Assembly (NCBI GenBank): GCA_946999425.1
Contig: CAMQDG010000010.1
Span: forward strand, 1 to 31,966
DNA: 31,966 bases
Reading direction: 5' to 3'
From: an uncultured Peptoniphilus sp.
Lineage (GTDB): Bacteria > Bacillota > Clostridia > Tissierellales > Peptoniphilaceae
Below are positions 15,401 through 22,777 of this stretch, piece by piece. The first letter of the stretch is position 1; each line of letters begins with the position of its first letter. The notes beneath the pieces are model-generated. The model searched no databases, was not told the DNA's origin, and worked only from the letters and a program-made list of their open reading frames with translations. Made by a program: the position numbers and the translations under genes.

Positions 15401-15425
15401 ATTTACCTCCAATCTATTCTTTTTT

Positions 15426-15434
15426 ATGTTAACA
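15426..15434 (-). promoter_or_regulatory. Possible extended -10 promoter of the M3 peptidase gene
   Basis: The minus strand reads TG-T-TAACAT, giving a predicted leader of about 20 bases before the ATG at 15400. No clear -35 element. Confidence 0.4.
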
Positions 15435-15507
15435 CAAAAATAAATCTTTTTAAATTAAGTAAAATAGGTGAAAGCTAAAAAAATTTAAATGATATTATAT
15501 AAAAGCC

Positions 15508-15536
15508 TTGACTAATTAAAAGGACTTCTATATAAT
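15508..15536 (+). promoter_or_regulatory. Promoter of rplJ-rplL
   Basis: TTGACT at 15508-15513, a 17-base spacer and TATAAT at 15531-15536. Close to consensus, as expected for a ribosomal protein operon. Confidence 0.88.
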
Positions 15537-15542
15537 ATCCAT

Positions 15543-15642
15543 GTTAAAGCCAAAGACAGTAGGGACTTATGTTTAAATATCCTACCGAGGTAAGAATTAA
15601 AGAAACGGAAATTCTATCTCACTGGCTTTAGTGGGATTTTTT
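15543..15642 (+). promoter_or_regulatory. Ribosomal protein L10 leader with attenuator
   Basis: The transcript between promoter and rplJ folds as an L10 leader. TAAAGCCA (15545-15552) pairs exactly with TGGCTTTA (15623-15630), closing the structure, and an inner stem GTAGG/CCTAC joins 15559-15563 with 15581-15585. The alternative is a terminator hairpin: ATCTCACT (15616-15623) with AGTGGGAT (15630-15637), then a T run. The closing helix and the terminator share bases, so they exclude each other. In known L10 leaders, binding of L10 (with L12) represses its own operon; that mode is inferred here. Confidence 0.85.
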
Positions 15643-15661
15643 ATTTTATGGGGGTGAAACA

Positions 15662-16198
15662 ATGAAAGAAGAGAAACTTCAAGGTAAACAAGCCCTGGTT
15701 GATGAAATTAAAGAAAAAATTCAAGGTGCACAAAGTATTGTACTTATGAATTATCATGGACTGAACGTAGAAGAAGTAACTGAACTTAGAGCTCAATTTA
15801 GAGAATCTAACGTAGAGTACAAGGTTTACAAAAATACCATGATGAGAAGAGCTTTTAATGATCTTGGAATTACAGGATTTGATGAATTTTTAAAAGGACC
15901 ATCATCAATTGCTTTTTCAATGGAAGATCCAGTTCCTGGAGCAAAAATTGCATCAAAATTCGCAGAAGATCATGAAGCACTGGAAATTAAATCAGGATAT
16001 GTAGACGGTAAGATTATCGGTGTTAAAGAAGTTGAATCCCTTGCAAAACTTCCAGCTAAGGAAGTATTAATTGCAAAAGCACTTGGTGGATTAAATGCCC
16101 CACTACAAGGATTTGCTAACGTATTAAACGCAAACTTAAAAGGACTTGCAGTAGTTCTTGGCGCTATCAGAGATAAGAAAGAATCTGAAGCAGCATAA
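15662..16198 (+). CDS. rplJ: 50S ribosomal protein L10
   Basis: Stalk-base protein that binds 23S rRNA and carries L7/L12 dimers. The N-terminal domain has KEEKLQGKQALVDEIKEKI and the MNYHGLNVEEVTELR motif (about 29-43), followed by the conserved YKVYKNTMMRRA. The C-terminal helix that binds L12 is present (LGAIRDKKE near the end). Length 178 residues, normal. GGGGTGAAAC precedes the ATG. Own promoter and leader; a short transcription unit with rplL only. Confidence 0.97.
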   Translation: MKEEKLQGKQALVDEIKEKIQGAQSIVLMNYHGLNVEEVTELRAQFRESNVEYKVYKNTMMRRAFNDLGITGFDEFLKGPSSIAFSMEDPVPGAKIASKFAEDHEALEIKSGYVDGKIIGVKEVESLAKLPAKEVLIAKALGGLNAPLQGFANVLNANLKGLAVVLGAIRDKKESEAA

Positions 16199-16224
16199 TT
16201 ATTAATTAAATTGGAGGAAATAAA

Positions 16225-16608
16225 ATGTCAGAAAAAGTTGAAAAATTAATTGAAGAAGTTAAAGGACTTACAGTTCTTGAATTATCAGAACTAGTTAAAG
16301 CATTAGAAGAAGAATTTGGTGTATCAGCAGCAGCACCAGTAGCAGTTGCAGCAGCAGCACCAGCAGGCGGAGCAGCAGCACCAGCAGCAGAAGAAAAATC
16401 AAGCTTTGATGTAGTTATTACAGAAGCAGGACAAGAAAAAGTTAAAGTTATTAAAGTAGTTAAAGATATTACAGGACTTGGACTTAAAGAAGCAAAAGCT
16501 CTTGTAGACGGAGCTCCTAAAACTGTAAAAGAAGGAGTTTCTTCTGACGAAGCTGATCAAATTAAAGCTAAACTTGAAGAAGTTGGAGCAACTGTAGAAG
16601 TTAAATAA
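16225..16608 (+). CDS. rplL: 50S ribosomal protein L7/L12
   Basis: Flexible stalk protein that recruits translation GTPases. The N-terminal dimerisation helices (1-32) are followed by the Ala/Pro/Gly-rich hinge (33-57) and the globular C-terminal domain with KVKVIKVVKDITGLGLKEAKALVD. Length 127 residues, standard. A strong TTGGAGGAAA ribosome site fits the need for several copies per ribosome. Terminator follows; rpoB does not lie downstream, unlike in many bacteria. Confidence 0.97.
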   Translation: MSEKVEKLIEEVKGLTVLELSELVKALEEEFGVSAAAPVAVAAAAPAGGAAAPAAEEKSSFDVVITEAGQEKVKVIKVVKDITGLGLKEAKALVDGAPKTVKEGVSSDEADQIKAKLEEVGATVEVK

Positions 16609-16621
16609 TATAACTTATATA

Positions 16622-16653
16622 AAAAAAGTATCGTGATTTCACGGTACTTTTTT
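16622..16653 (+). terminator. Terminator after rplL
   Basis: AAAAAAGTATCGTGA pairs with TCACGGTACTTTTTT with one wobble, and the T tract follows inside the 3' arm. It closes the rplJL unit. Confidence 0.88.
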
Positions 16654-16725
16654 GTTTGGAAATATAAAAAAATAAATTATAAACTTATATCTCTATAAAT
16701 ATAAAAATTCTTTAAAAATATTTCC

Positions 16726-16754
16726 TTGTATATTATTTTTTTTAACTCTATAAT
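16726..16754 (+). promoter_or_regulatory. Promoter of the TPP-riboswitch operon
   Basis: TTGTAT at 16726-16731, 17 bases, TATAAT at 16749-16754. The predicted start near 16761 falls at the first base of the riboswitch. Confidence 0.8.
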
Positions 16755-16761
16755 GAATATA

Positions 16762-16836
16762 TCAGGGGAGCTTTTGCTGAGATTAGGATTTCCTTAAACC
16801 CTTTGGACCTGGACAGGTAATGCTGTTTGGGAAAAG
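16762..16836 (+). promoter_or_regulatory. TPP (thiamin pyrophosphate) riboswitch
   Basis: THI-box core in the expected order: GGGGAGC, then GCTGAGA, ACCCTTTGGACCTG, a short loop, GGTAATGCTG and GGGAAA. CTGAGA and the ACCTG...GGTAATGC elements form the pyrimidine- and pyrophosphate-sensing parts of the TPP aptamer. Lies in the leader of a thiamine-type transporter operon and is followed directly by an intrinsic terminator. High TPP should favour termination (inferred). Confidence 0.95.
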
Positions 16837-16840
16837 TCTG

Positions 16841-16864
16841 CCTCTATTTGTAGAGGTTTTTTTT
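16841..16864 (+). terminator. Riboswitch expression-platform terminator
   Basis: CCTCTA (16841-16846), loop TTTG, TAGAGG (16851-16856), then eight T. Placed between aptamer and the first gene, so it acts as the switchable attenuator. Confidence 0.88.
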
Positions 16865-16890
16865 ATGTAAATTTATAAGGAGGTAATTTT

Positions 16891-17190
16891 ATGAAAATTT
16901 CTGTTGCAATACAAATTTTGCCTACAACTAAAGAAGTAAGCACAAAAGCAGTAGTTGAAGTTGTAGATAAAGTAATTGAATATATTGAAAGTCAAAAAGT
17001 AAGTCATATAGTAACACCTTTTGAAACTGTAATAGAGTTAGACGACTTTAACAAGGCTTTTGAAATTTTAAAAAATTGCGTAAAACTTGCCGGAGACCTA
17101 TCTGAACAAGTAGCATGCTACAGTAAAATATTTTATTCTGAAAAAGGAATCCTGACCATTGATGAAAAGATCGGCAAATATCAAGGATAA
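16891..17190 (+). CDS. Thiamine-binding protein, MTH1187/YkoF family
   Basis: A 99-residue cytosolic protein of the thiamine-binding (PF01910, formerly DUF77) family, small ferredoxin-like folds that bind thiamine or its pyrimidine part. The start ISVAIQILPT and the pattern of two beta-alpha-beta units fit; no signal peptide is present. AAGGAGG precedes it. First gene after the TPP riboswitch. The B. subtilis relative YkoF is linked to a hydroxymethylpyrimidine transporter in the same way, supporting a role in handling the imported ligand. Overlaps the permease gene by about 29 bases. Confidence 0.85.
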   Translation: MKISVAIQILPTTKEVSTKAVVEVVDKVIEYIESQKVSHIVTPFETVIELDDFNKAFEILKNCVKLAGDLSEQVACYSKIFYSEKGILTIDEKIGKYQG

Positions 17191-17926
17191 TTTATCTGCA
17201 GCTTCGCTGATAATATTAATTTTAATAGTTTGGCAAATTATAACTCAAACAGGCCTTGTAGGTCCATTTTTATTGCCTAAGCCCATGGATGTGATTAGAG
17301 CATTTATAAACGATATGCCCACAATTTCATCTCATCTTTTAACAACCCTAACAGAAGCCTTTTTAGGACTTTTTTTGGGAGTTTTATTGGGCTTTATAGC
17401 AGCCCTTTTAATGGACTTTTCTGATGGAATTTACCATGCCCTTTATCCAATTTTAGTCCTCACTCAAACTGTACCAACAGTTGCCATAGCCCCTCTTTTA
17501 GTTCTTTGGATGGGATATGGAATTTTGCCTAAAATTGTTTTAATTGTAATAGTAACATTTTTTCCCGTTGCTATAAGTATGCTTGAAGGATTTAAACAAG
17601 CAGATTTAGATAAAATAAAACTTTTAAAGGCTATGGGAGCGGATAAATTTAAGATTTACAGGTATATTAAGCTTCCTGAAAGCATGGGAAATTTTTTCAG
17701 TGCTTTTAAAATTGCAGTTTCTTATTCAGTAGTTGGAGCTGTAATTGCAGAATGGCTTGGAGGCTTTAAGGGCCTTGGAGTTTATATGATAAGAGTTCAA
17801 AAAAACTATTCTTTTGACAAAATGTTTGCAGTTATTTTTTTGATATCGGGCATATCTTTAATACTTATGAAACTTGTAAGTATACTTCAAAAGAAAATGA
17901 TGCCCTGGATTAAGGAGGAAAAATGA
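17162..17926 (+). CDS. ABC transporter permease, ThiX-like
   Basis: Membrane subunit of the importer (BPD_transp_1 family, SsuC/TauC/ThiX branch). About six hydrophobic segments span 254 residues. The cytoplasmic EAA-like loop LLKAMGADKFKIYRYIKLPE lies near 155-175 and contacts the ATPase. I chose ATG 17162; a TTG 3 bases upstream is equally open, and the ribosome site (AAAGGAA about 13 bases away) does not decide between them. It starts inside the previous gene, indicating coupling. With the THI5-like binding protein and the ATPase it forms a ThiXYZ-type system. Confidence 0.9.
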   Translation: MKRSANIKDNLSAASLIILILIVWQIITQTGLVGPFLLPKPMDVIRAFINDMPTISSHLLTTLTEAFLGLFLGVLLGFIAALLMDFSDGIYHALYPILVLTQTVPTVAIAPLLVLWMGYGILPKIVLIVIVTFFPVAISMLEGFKQADLDKIKLLKAMGADKFKIYRYIKLPESMGNFFSAFKIAVSYSVVGAVIAEWLGGFKGLGVYMIRVQKNYSFDKMFAVIFLISGISLILMKLVSILQKKMMPWIKEEK

Positions 17927-18957
17927 AAAATTTAAAAAAAGCGTTAATAATTGCTTTAGCAGGAATCACATTAATGGGATGTTCAAACACAAAACCCCAA
18001 GAAAATAAAAAAGAAGGAGCAAAAAATCAAGAACAAAAAGTTGAAAAAGTAAGCTTTCTTCTTGACTGGCAACCTAATATAAACCATTCAGGACTTTATG
18101 TAGCAATAGATAAGGGATTTTTTGCAGATGAAGGAATTGAAGTTGAAGTAAATCAACCTCCAGCAAATGGAGCAGAAGCTTTAATAGCTTCAGGAAAAGC
18201 TGACTTTGGAATTTCTTTTCAAGATACAATAGCACCAGCATTTGCCAGCGATAAACCCCTACCAGTTACAGCTGTAGCTGCAATAATTAATCATAACACA
18301 TCAGGTATTGTTTCCTTAAAAGACAAAAATATAAAATCACCTAAAGATATGGAAAATCACAATCATGCAACTTGGGGACTTCCTATAGAACAAGCAATTT
18401 TAAAACAAGTTGTAGAAGATGACGGAGGAGATTTTTCAAAAGTAAACTTAGTTCCAGGAGATGTAACAAACACTCTTGCAGCAATTCAAGGAAAAGACAT
18501 TGATACAGTTTGGATTTTTTATCCCGTTGACGGCGTAGCAGCAGAAGTTAAAAATGTTCCTATAAATTACTTTGCCTTTAAAGACATAAATCCAGTATTT
18601 GACTACTATACACCTATTTTAATTGCAAATAACGACTTTTTAAAGAATAAAGAAGATGTGGCTAAAAGATTTATGCGTGCCTTAATAAAAGGATATGAAT
18701 TTGCAATTAAAAATCCTGATGAAGCAGCAGAAATTCTTGTAAAAGAAAATCCGGAACTTGATAAAGAACTTACAAAAAAAGGCATGGAATATATAGCTGA
18801 TAAGTATCAAGCAGATGCAGAATATTTCGGACAAATTGACGGAAAAAGATGGAATAACTTTTATGATTGGCTTTGGAAAAATAAATTAATTGATAAAGAA
18901 ATTCCTAAAGATTTCGGTTATACAAATGATTTTGTAAATCCTGAAAAATTAAAATGA
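17923..18957 (+). CDS. Thiamine-precursor-binding lipoprotein, NMT1/THI5-like (ThiY-type)
   Basis: Extracellular solute-binding lipoprotein. Signal with lipobox L-M-G-C, Cys20 lipidated, then a Lys/Glu/Asn-rich linker. The mature domain starts with the LLDWQPNINHSGLYVA hallmark of the NMT1/THI5-like family, followed by KGFFADEGIEVEV. Known ThiY proteins bind formylaminopyrimidine, a thiamine breakdown product salvaged to HMP. The TPP riboswitch upstream supports thiamine-pathway specificity, but the exact ligand is inferred. Length 344 residues. AAGGAGG ribosome site; overlaps both neighbours by 4 bases. Confidence 0.92.
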   Translation: MKNLKKALIIALAGITLMGCSNTKPQENKKEGAKNQEQKVEKVSFLLDWQPNINHSGLYVAIDKGFFADEGIEVEVNQPPANGAEALIASGKADFGISFQDTIAPAFASDKPLPVTAVAAIINHNTSGIVSLKDKNIKSPKDMENHNHATWGLPIEQAILKQVVEDDGGDFSKVNLVPGDVTNTLAAIQGKDIDTVWIFYPVDGVAAEVKNVPINYFAFKDINPVFDYYTPILIANNDFLKNKEDVAKRFMRALIKGYEFAIKNPDEAAEILVKENPELDKELTKKGMEYIADKYQADAEYFGQIDGKRWNNFYDWLWKNKLIDKEIPKDFGYTNDFVNPEKLK

Positions 18958-19718
18958 TAGAAGATAAAATAATTTTAAAAGTTGAAAATGTAGACAAGTC
19001 CTTTGACGGGAAAAAAGTTCTTGAAGATATAAATATATTTGTAAAAAAGGGAGAACTAATCTCCCTTGTGGGAGTTTCTGGAAGTGGAAAGACAACCCTA
19101 TTTAATATTATTGCCGGCCTTTTAAAGCCGGACAAGGGAAAAGTTTTTTTAAATGATAAAGATATAACAGGCCTTTCAGGAAAAATTTCTTATATGCTAC
19201 AAAAAGACCTACTCTTGCCTTACATGTCAATTATTGACAATGTAGGGCTTCCTCTTGTCCTTAGGGGAAAAAATAAAAAAGAAGCAAGGGAAGAAGTAAA
19301 AAAATTTTTTAAGGAATTCGGACTTGAAGGCACAGAAAATTTTTATCCCTCAGAGCTTTCAGGGGGCATGGCACAGCGAGCAGCCCTTTTAAGGACCTAT
19401 GTGTTCAGTAATGAGCTTGCCCTTCTTGACGAGCCTTTCAGCGCCTTAGACGCCATAACAAAAGCATCAATCCACAAATGGTATAAAAATATTATAAAAG
19501 ACATAGGGCTCTCCACAATTTTTATAACTCATGATATAGAAGAAGCCATAAAGCTTTCAGACAGAATTTATATTTTGGGAAAAAATCCCGGAAAGATTAT
19601 GGAAGAAATGAAAATTGAAGAAGATTTCGGCGAAAACTATTTTGAAAACAAAAAATTTATAGAATATAAAAAATATATTATAAATAAACTGGACAAAATA
19701 GAAGCAAAAGAAAATTAA
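18954..19718 (+). CDS. ABC transporter ATP-binding protein, ThiZ-like
   Basis: ATPase of the thiamine-precursor importer. Walker A GVSGSGKT (40-47), Q-loop at MLQKDLLLPY (81-90), signature LSGGMAQR (135-142), Walker B LALLDE (155-160) and the H-loop in ITHDIEEA. Length 254 residues, similar to SsuB/TauB/ThiZ. Overlaps the binding-protein gene by 4 bases (ATGA). Last gene of the riboswitch operon. It has no additional regulatory domain. Confidence 0.93.
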   Translation: MIEDKIILKVENVDKSFDGKKVLEDINIFVKKGELISLVGVSGSGKTTLFNIIAGLLKPDKGKVFLNDKDITGLSGKISYMLQKDLLLPYMSIIDNVGLPLVLRGKNKKEAREEVKKFFKEFGLEGTENFYPSELSGGMAQRAALLRTYVFSNELALLDEPFSALDAITKASIHKWYKNIIKDIGLSTIFITHDIEEAIKLSDRIYILGKNPGKIMEEMKIEEDFGENYFENKKFIEYKKYIINKLDKIEAKEN

Positions 19719-19758
19719 AAAAAAACCCATAGGAAATTTTCCTGTGGGTTTTTTTAAT
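19714..19758. terminator. Two-way terminator between convergent genes
   Basis: AACCCATAGGAAA pairs with TTTCCTGTGGGTT (one wobble), flanked by nine A before and seven or more T after. Serves the riboswitch operon on the plus strand and the minus-strand Met8-like gene. Confidence 0.88.
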
Positions 19759-19761
19759 AGT

Positions 19762-20526
19762 TTAAGAATTTTTTTTAGAATCTTTGTCAATAATCACATT
19801 TTCAGATTTTTCTTCCTTAAGCTCTCTTTTTAAATCATCAAGACTTGTTTTTTTAGAAGCCTTATTTAAATCTTTAATATAATCTTTTAAATTGGCCATA
19901 TTATTTTCTTTTTCAGCCCTTGCTTCAACATTAATATTGTTAAGATAAGTATTTAAATTAATGTGCTCATCATCATATAAATTTTTAATAATCTCATCAA
20001 TATTTGGCGTATTCTTTCTAACAAGAGCAGTTCTAATTTTTGAAAGAATATCGAATTTTTGAGGATTGTATGAATTTGTAAGTTTTTCAATATCTTCAAA
20101 AACTATATTTTCAAGGGAAGTATTATTTGCATCACTAGAAACTCCAAGAGTGATTTGACCAATAGAAGATGATTTCATAAAGTTAAAAGAACTTTCACTT
20201 AAAATATCTTCACGCTCATAGGGGATATTATTTTTCTTAGCCCTATTTTCAAGAGCAGCATTAACCTTCATATCCATAGTTGCAATTATGCAATAGTCAA
20301 AATCAAAAAAGACAAATTTTTCGTCAACAATCATTTCCTTAATCAAAAGCCTTTCAGGATTTTCCTTTGCAAGATTCCAAAGCTCATCAATTATTTTGTC
20401 ACTGACTAAATAGATTTTAAATTCAGTTTCTAAAAGAGTCTTTACTCTTTCAAGTACAATATCTCCTCCGCCAAAGACAATTATACTTTTATTTTTAGTA
20501 TCGATTGTAATAGGTAAGTATCTCAT
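19762..20526 (-). CDS. Precorrin-2 dehydrogenase / sirohydrochlorin ferrochelatase-like protein (SirC/Met8 type)
   Basis: The N-terminal Rossmann domain has IIVFGGGDIVLERVKTLL (15-32), matching the NAD-binding start of Met8/CysG-N/SirC proteins, and CIIATMDMKVNAALENRAK (79-97) corresponds to the family's 'IAAT.D..VN' motif. Asp107 in YERED probably equals the catalytic Asp. The expected dimerisation and helical region follows at 119-170. The last 80 residues or so are a Lys/Glu/Asp-rich tail that is unusual for the family. Start chosen at 20526 because AAGGAGG lies 5 bases upstream; a longer frame to 20613 has no ribosome site. No siroheme or cobalamin genes are nearby, so the catalytic role is uncertain. 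Confidence 0.72.
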   Translation of the reverse strand: MRYLPITIDTKNKSIIVFGGGDIVLERVKTLLETEFKIYLVSDKIIDELWNLAKENPERLLIKEMIVDEKFVFFDFDYCIIATMDMKVNAALENRAKKNNIPYEREDILSESSFNFMKSSSIGQITLGVSSDANNTSLENIVFEDIEKLTNSYNPQKFDILSKIRTALVRKNTPNIDEIIKNLYDDEHINLNTYLNNINVEARAEKENNMANLKDYIKDLNKASKKTSLDDLKRELKEEKSENVIIDKDSKKNS

Positions 20527-20542
20527 ATTTCCTCCTTGGTTA

Positions 20543-20551
20543 ATTATATCA
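20543..20551 (-). promoter_or_regulatory. Extended -10 promoter of the Met8-like gene
   Basis: The minus strand reads TG-A-TATAAT (TATAAT at 20543-20548). The predicted leader is about 10 bases and is mostly ribosome site. Confidence 0.6.
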
Positions 20552-20624
20552 CAATGATAATATAAGTCATGTATTAATTTTTTATATTTGCAATTAACTT
20601 GTAATAAAATCAAAAATTAAGCTG

Positions 20625-20633
20625 TGGTATAAT
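20625..20633 (+). promoter_or_regulatory. Extended -10 promoter of the first SLH gene
   Basis: TG-G-TATAAT at 20625-20633, about 24 bases before the ATG, with GGAGG at 20646-20650 in between. No good -35. Confidence 0.6.
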
Positions 20634-20656
20634 ATAAGTACGAATGGAGGTATATA

Positions 20657-22639
20657 ATGAAAAATTTAAAAAAGATAGTTGCATGCACTCTTGCCGCAGC
20701 CACTCTTGTTCCAAGTGCAGCATTTGCTAAAAGCTTTAGCGATGTAAAAAGTAATGGACCTTTCGGGTGGGCATATGATGCAATAGATGTACTAAGTGAC
20801 AAATCTATTATTATGGGATATCCTGACGGAACATTTAAACCAAATAAAGAAGTTAAATTTCTTGAAGCTTGCTCCCTATTAAAAGGAATAATGAATCCTT
20901 CAAGTAGCGAAACTAAAACGGCATTAAATAAATATAAAGATTTACTTAATAAATTAAAAGTTGACGAATGGGCTAAAGAATCTGTTGCAGTTTGTCTTTA
21001 TAGAGATGTTTTCAACGAAGAAACTTTAAAAATAGCTCATGAAAATAAAATGTTTGATGCTAAAAAAATTGAAAATCCTTACAGAAAAGATATAGCAGTA
21101 TTTTATGCAAAAGCTTTAAAACTAAAAAAAGATTCTGATCACAGTGTTTTAAAATACAAAGAAATTGGAGATTTAAAAGATTTTACTAAAGATTATCTAT
21201 CAAGCCTAGTAAAGGCAAATATATTTGCGGCAACAGGTTCAAATGGAAAATTCGAAGGCAAACGTGGAATAAGACGTTCTGAAATGGCAATGATAACAAG
21301 GGCTGCTTATGAATATACAGATAGACAAGAAGTTCAAAACATTAGCGGAAAAGTTTTGCTTGCTTCAACTGTAAATGATATGAACAGAGTTATTATTGAA
21401 ACATCCACAAAAAGATATTCTTTTGCCTATGACGGCAATACAAAAGTTACTTCCAATGGTAGAGTCCTTTCTATAAAAGACATTAAAGAAGGACAAACTA
21501 TAAAAATTTCCTACGTTCAAGGAAACATAAATGGAGTCGAAGGACTTGCAAAAGAAATTGAAATAACAGACATTATGGAAGGTTTCGTTGGATATGTAAG
21601 CGACATTTCAAGTAATGGATTTACTGCAAGATATGCAAATAATTCTACAAACGTTGATTACACAAAATCTGAATCCATTCCTACAACAAATATAGGTTCC
21701 TATTATTTGGAAACACCAGCAAATATTTACATCTTAGGTTACAAATCAAACTTAGGACAAATAAAAGTTGGAGATCTTATTGAATATAAGACAAACTCTC
21801 AAGGAAAAGTAACAGATTTATATGTAACTCCAAGAAGTGGAAATGTTTCAGGCTTAATTAAATCCATAGGCAATGTTTTACCTAATTCACAAGTAAGAGA
21901 ATTTACCTTAACCCTAAATGACGGAAGAGATTACAAATTTTACGCAAAAGTTGACTCTTACAGAAAAAATCCACTTTTAGACAACAAAAAAATTGGAGAT
22001 AATTTCTACGCTCCTACAAACTTCAGATATATAGGAGAAAACTTAATAAACCAAAACCAAGGAGCAACAGTTTTTGGAAAAATAACTGATTTTTCCATAG
22101 ATAATGCAAGAAATGCAGGAACTTTAACCATTACAGATTATGCTGTAAATAGAAGCTATTCCTATAACATTGTAAATAACAATGCTTATTGGGGAATGTC
22201 AGACTCTAAAATGACTAGCATTTCTGGAAATACCCTAAAGAGTGGAAATGTTTATGCCATATTAACATTAAAGGGAAATAATATAGAAACAATGAGATTT
22301 TTTGACAATAGCTATGACTCAAGAGGCTATGGAATTTATAAAGTTACAGCCTTCAAAGGAAGAGATAACCTTTCCAGCCTATACCAAAAAGATCTTTTCA
22401 CAATTATAAATTCTCAACAAATAGTTTCTAATACAAGTTTAAGAACTTTAGACAGAGAAACTTTCGAAGCTCAAAATATCAATTTAAGAGATGGAGAAAG
22501 AGGAGATTTTATAGTTGTAGCTCAAGAAAATAAAAACTCTTACAGACCTGTTTATATTACCCCTATACTTTATTTATACGGAGTATCCAATAATCCATAC
22601 TATAATACTGGCGGCGGTCGTATCTTAGATATAAGATAA
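20657..22639 (+). CDS. SLH-domain surface protein (large paralogue)
   Basis: Secreted wall-anchored protein of 660 residues. The signal peptide ends at A-F-A, cut after residue 24. Three N-terminal SLH repeats follow, about 27-79 (GPFGWAYDAI, GYPDGTFKPN), 92-157 and 168-218 (RRSEMAMITR), which bind secondary cell-wall polymers. Residues 228-640 are beta-rich with short repeating 'GKV...IKEGQTIKISY' and 'IKVGDLIEYK' segments suggesting several small barrel or OB-like units. No enzyme motif is seen. The gene at 25182 is a shorter paralogue with the same N-terminus. Likely an abundant S-layer-like or envelope-organising protein; that is inference. Confidence 0.88.
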   Translation: MKNLKKIVACTLAAATLVPSAAFAKSFSDVKSNGPFGWAYDAIDVLSDKSIIMGYPDGTFKPNKEVKFLEACSLLKGIMNPSSSETKTALNKYKDLLNKLKVDEWAKESVAVCLYRDVFNEETLKIAHENKMFDAKKIENPYRKDIAVFYAKALKLKKDSDHSVLKYKEIGDLKDFTKDYLSSLVKANIFAATGSNGKFEGKRGIRRSEMAMITRAAYEYTDRQEVQNISGKVLLASTVNDMNRVIIETSTKRYSFAYDGNTKVTSNGRVLSIKDIKEGQTIKISYVQGNINGVEGLAKEIEITDIMEGFVGYVSDISSNGFTARYANNSTNVDYTKSESIPTTNIGSYYLETPANIYILGYKSNLGQIKVGDLIEYKTNSQGKVTDLYVTPRSGNVSGLIKSIGNVLPNSQVREFTLTLNDGRDYKFYAKVDSYRKNPLLDNKKIGDNFYAPTNFRYIGENLINQNQGATVFGKITDFSIDNARNAGTLTITDYAVNRSYSYNIVNNNAYWGMSDSKMTSISGNTLKSGNVYAILTLKGNNIETMRFFDNSYDSRGYGIYKVTAFKGRDNLSSLYQKDLFTIINSQQIVSNTSLRTLDRETFEAQNINLRDGERGDFIVVAQENKNSYRPVYITPILYLYGVSNNPYYNTGGGRILDIR

Positions 22640-22651
22640 AATTAAAAAATT

Positions 22652-22682
22652 ATCAGCCTTAAATTTAAGGCTGATTTTTTTA
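22652..22682 (+). terminator. Terminator after the first SLH gene
   Basis: ATCAGCCTT (22652-22660) pairs with AAGGCTGAT (22667-22675) around AAATTT, followed by seven T. Confidence 0.88.
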
Positions 22683-22706
22683 ATTTATAGAAAAATACTA
22701 TTAAAA

Positions 22707-22735
22707 TTGAAAAAGACTTAGATTAAGTGTATGAT
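22707..22735 (+). promoter_or_regulatory. Promoter of the central SLH gene
   Basis: TTGAAA at 22707-22712, 17 bases, TATGAT at 22730-22735. Unlike the promoters of the two flanking SLH genes, it has a proper -35. Confidence 0.65.
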
Positions 22736-22777
22736 TAAGGAGAAAGAAGTTGTAATAAAAAAACGAAAGGAGGACTT

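Noticed and set aside
15401..15412. Upstream TTG start for the M3 peptidase
   Set aside because: It overlaps the GGAGG ribosome site used by the ATG at 15400.
16319..16395. GCA-rich repeat in rplL as a possible unstable tract
   Set aside because: It encodes the normal Ala/Pro hinge of L7/L12; imperfect and in frame.
20527..20613. N-terminal extension of the Met8-like protein
   Set aside because: The extra residues cover the promoter and the AAGGAGG site of the start at 20526 and show no family similarity.
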